This document shows, piece by piece, positions 60,121-64,000 of a stretch of DNA of 64,000 nucleotides (within the stretch, counting starts at the first letter, position 1; every line of letters starts with the position of its first letter). The notes beneath the pieces were generated by a model, which made no database searches, was not told the origin of the DNA, and worked only from the letters and a program-made list of their open reading frames with translations. Both the position numbers and the translations under genes were made by a program. The DNA lies in the NCBI RefSeq assembly GCF_963662255.1, contig NC_085049.1:20926142-20990141 (forward strand), read 5' to 3'. The stretch comes from Cinclus cinclus. Its lineage: Eukaryota > Chordata > Aves > Passeriformes > Cinclidae.

Positions 60121-63100
60121 TGCTTGTTTTAAGCACCAAAGGCTTAACCACAAGGCAAACCCAGCTGCATTTATCCCAACCAGCCTGGGATTGGCACTGT
60201 TGCTCCACGCAGCTGTAGATGAAGGCCCCATATACCACTACAAAAACACTTGCACAAGAATATTCCTTAGGGGAAACACCCAGAGCATATGGGGTTAAAA
60301 AAGAAAGAGAGGAAAAGAAATAAAAGAAAAATTAAAGTAAGCATACAAACATAGGTATCTTGCATCTGATCAGGATCTTACACACAACTTAGACACATTC
60401 TTAACAAATGTACGTTAAGTATATGCATATAATACTAGTCTTTAACATTTTGTACATGTGTTACCATGCATTTGTACATGGAGGCTTTCCTTAAATCACA
60501 CTATTTCATTTACTCACCTGCTTCCTAGGTCTAAGATGTTCCTTCCTTCTGAGAGACCACCAAACCCACTCTCTGATGCCAAAGTTTTTTCATATTCTGG
60601 ATGTCCTTCACTGACCCTCTGATGCTGAGATGTGTTCTTAATCATCCAGTTGTTCTCAATCGTCTGGTCCTTGAGCTTTGATTCAGCAGAAGGGTACCAA
60701 ACTCATCTGGTAAGACATTATATTTTTGGCATGTGCATCTGGAATGGTGTTTTGCACAGCACGACTTAATGGCAATAAAGCCTGCCCCATATTCAAGGTT
60801 TGAATCTGTTCTTACATAGTAACTGACCTGCCCACTGCTCTCTTAGTTCTTCTCTCACTTGGCACAATGCAAAAGAAGCATTTGGCCACATCTTTGATCA
60901 CCTTTTCATCTTTGGCTTTCATCTCGGTTCCTTCCCTGTTTCTCTCCCTCTTTTTCCTTCCTCTCTTTTACATCTCATTACCTGGAATATGTTCTACTTT
61001 CTCAAACTATCAGTCTTCCTGTAACTCCCAAGCCTGTTAAGCCTCCATCACTTCAGCAGACACCCAATTAGATTAAGTAACACAGTTAACCGTGCTCAGT
61101 TGCTACAGATGTTTCATACTTACACCTAAATGCTGGTTTGAAAATTTATGTTTACTTGTCTCATCCAAGCTGAGAGTCACTGTTCAAGCAGAGGTACAGT
61201 ACACATATCTTTATAGCAGCATGAAGTGGAATTTACAGACTTTCTCACAAATTCCTCCCTTGATAACTGAAGCTTTACAGTTTTGTTGCACAGGACTTAA
61301 TATGATTTTAGATTCTTTTTTCTGTTCTTCATGAACTAACTTCTTACTTTATTGACTGCATTAATTTGAAAAATTCTCTGCAGAAGAAAGTTGCGCAGTT
61401 AAAAAGAAATGTGAGTCAGCAATATCATATGGTTGCAAAAAAAGAGAAATACTATGAATAAACAGGCATGTTGTTTGGGAATGAATGTAACATTCTGTTA
61501 TTCTGCAGCAGCAGGAAGTTCAGACTCACATACAAAATTGTCTTCTGGGCAGTGAACTTCAGTAAGTACACACAGATCAGCTAGAGATGACCCAGAGGTG
61601 AACAACAGGAAGATGATCCACTACAACAATAGAATACATGACCCATGAAGAAGGGTTATGTTATTTTACAGAAACACAAACTGAGCAGGGAGAGTGTAAT
61701 AGTCTTCAAATGTACAAAAACATGTTGCAAAGACAGCAAGGCAAGGAATTTTGTCATGATAAATGGACTTGAGCAGCATTTAGACAAAATTAGTTTAATG
61801 GCAAATATTGCCAAGATTTAAGATTAGGTTAAAAATCATCCAGAGAAATTTAGTAGTACAGGATACTACCACAGCCTACAAACATCCAGGTTCCTTTTAG
61901 ACATAAGGCCTATGATTCTGTTACTCTGCTTTTCAACCACTGTGCTGTGAAAATTCCTTTCACCTTCATAAAGCATGGTGAGATGCTTCCCGACTCCTGA
62001 AATTGTTTCAGAAAGCATCTAGTTTGACCAGAGTAGATGGAGTTTGCATCCAGGATTTTAGAGGAACACTCAGAGCAGTTTTTTCTAGATTGTATTTCAT
62101 TAAGCAAGCCCTTTGATCCTATCTTGCAGAGACAAGCATTCTCCCCCTTCCCCATGAAGCAAATGTCTAAAGAAAGGAGCCTTTGCACATTTCTAATCAG
62201 TGCAACAATTCAGAGACTTAATGTTTGAGGCTGTAGATTCTGAAGTTTCATGAACAGCTTTTATCCATGCTTCAGATAATACACTGAGACATCATCTGAA
62301 CCCAAGTCCATGAGTTGCCTAAGGTAGCCCTACTAAAGAAGCCTTATACCAAATGAGTGCAAATTAAATATTGAGTTTTGTCGGAAGAAACACGGGAGAC
62401 GAGTCTCAAGCTATCATGATCAACAGAGTTTAGCAAGATTTATATTGGAATAAATTTTAAATAATTTTAGACTAGTAATTTAATCTATAATCATCAAGTC
62501 TTTAGGCCCTACAGCTACATATGATGCAACAAAAGGAAAAATCAGGAGTCAGAAGTAATTTTTGCTGTGATTTACATACTCATTCCTATTTTCTTTTTTC
62601 ATTCTCAGATAGGTCTAGATGGGCAAACACATTTTTAGTTAACTATGGTTTTGAAAGATGAGTACCATGGTGGGTTAAGATTACACTTAAACCATTAAAA
62701 TAATCTCTCAAAAGCTAAGGGACTGAACAATTTTATGTGATACACTAATTTTGTTATGCCTGCCTATTGAGCACTGCAATTTTTGTAAATATTACAAAGG
62801 AAGCTGCACATTGTTAAGCAGTTTTTTCTTCCTAACTGTTCTTCTCTATTGTAACCTTATTCCATCTCGTGCAAAATGCTTTTTAGTTTCTGAGTTGCAA
62901 AGCAATAAGCATTGATACTCAGCCTGAGAAGACTAAAGCTCTACCTGTTCTGTGTTCGGCCTGATGTTCTGTCCCAGTGAAATTGCACCACTGTAGATTT
63001 CAAACACAACTAGGAATTACAGTTTGCATCACAGGGAGAAACCTTGAAATCTCATTGAGGTGAGCAAAATATTCCCCTTGGTTCAGATACAGTGAGACCC

Positions 63101-64000
63101 ATAGAGTGTTTGTCACTAGGGCAGCATCCCAGTGCAAGGCCAAAGTGGCCACAGTGCCAAATTTGGGGATGAGCTTGTAGATAGGGGGCATGACATTCTT
63201 CTATCAATGCTTCTACCAAGGGAAGATTGATTCTTAGCAGAATTATGACAGAAACCTTCCTACCCTTTAATTGCCAAAGAAAAAAGCCTACCAGGCCCTG
63301 CTGTAGGTTTTTCACCACTGCAGCTATCACCTTACTAGATATTTGTTTTATCCCTATTGTATGCAGAGAGATTGTGAGTCTAGAGTTGCAGGGTCCTTTG
63401 GATTCCTTCCTCAGGTAACCCTCCAGAGATGTACTTTTCATTGTAAGAAGACAGGGTGCCTTAGTAAGAATAAGCAAGAGAAATTCAGGGGGGGAAAGCA
63501 TTGATTGGCAAATAGAATGTGACAATGTTTCTCTCTTCCAGTCGAGCCAGACATCAACATTTGGAGCTCTAAGGCATCATGAGGTTTCCACTTACCCTGC
63601 CTCATCTCCATCCGTCCATGTTCTGGCTCCACTGCCACGTACTGAGGGAAAATTTACTTGTTTCTAATTTGAGCAGTGTGAACATTACTCTCTTCCCACT
63701 GGCTTGACCACAACATGGATGAGTTTTCCCCTTTCTTAATTTGTAAATACATCACGGGTGGTACAGCTTAATCATATTAATCTCCTTTAGCAATTCATCT
63801 TACTGCTTTTGAAGGTATTGCTCATAATCTCACAGATAAATGCTTAAATGCATTTCTGTCATCAGAAAAAATACATGCCTCTGGGAGTGCCCCCAGACCA
63901 GAACAGCATCACTGCATTTTGTGTGCAAACACACAAAAATCTTGCATTTTCAGTAACTGCAAATACAAAATTGTAGCTTCATTAACTGCAAAACCAGAAA
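60121..64000. other. Intergenic or upstream DNA (60.1-64.0 kb)
   Basis: AT-rich with no recognised gene. A stretch at about 61600-61930, ending CCTATGATTCTGTTACTCTG, may be a very old CR1 copy. A minus-strand open frame at 63052-63525 has a protein-like look but no family I can name. Nothing else stands out. Confidence 0.65.

Noticed and set aside
61600..61930. Possible very old CR1 ending CCTATGATTCTGTTACTCTG
   Set aside because: The tail is suggestive, but the body has no clear CR1 phrase; it needs a profile search to decide.
58601..64000. Search for the let-7 cluster that lies on the far side of WNT7B in mammals
   Set aside because: No TGAGGTAGTAGGTTG-type sequence was found; in mammals the cluster is much further away, so it is expected outside the window.

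Overview
The window is vertebrate, almost certainly avian, nuclear DNA. It has split exons with canonical splice sites, CpG-island clusters, long AT-rich intronic sequence, and several degraded copies of CR1 LINE 3' ends. These carry the avian tail form (TATTCTATGATTCTATGA-like octamers) and phrases such as GGTTTGGGTTGGAAAGGACC. There is no bacterial or viral gene organisation, so nearly all open frames here are chance frames in introns or GC-rich islands.

One gene is recognised: WNT7B, on the minus strand, 5' part only. Coding exon 2 lies at 4124-4350. Two mutually exclusive first coding exons lie far upstream of it: exon 1a at 55464-55534 (MHRNFRKW... form) and exon 1b at 48523-48605 (MILFSSRS... 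form). Both end in phase 2 and join exon 2 in frame, giving two Wnt7b precursors with different signal peptides. The introns would be 51.1 kb (1a to 2) and 44.2 kb (1b to 2). Exon 3 onward would lie beyond the left edge, so 1-4123 is intron 2.

Layout: 1-4123 partial intron 2; 4124-4350 exon 2; 4351 to about 46 kb AT-rich intron 1 with scattered CR1 fragments; about 46-54.9 kb a series of CpG islands around exon 1b, with dense simple repeats (CTG/CAG, CT/GA, T44, G25); 55.46-55.53 kb exon 1a with a probable 5' leader holding two short upstream reading frames, then a long CT/GA tract; 57.9-58.6 kb an upstream CpG island with a nested 13-bp/38-bp tandem repeat; 58.8-64 kb AT-rich sequence upstream of the gene with no recognised gene.

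The points most worth a second look are the two-promoter structure and the translational-control features upstream of each start: a CAG-repeat upstream frame coding for alanine runs before exon 1b, and a strong-context 33-codon upstream frame plus a 6-codon in-frame one before exon 1a. The hierarchical minisatellite upstream of the gene is also notable. I found no previously undescribed protein system.
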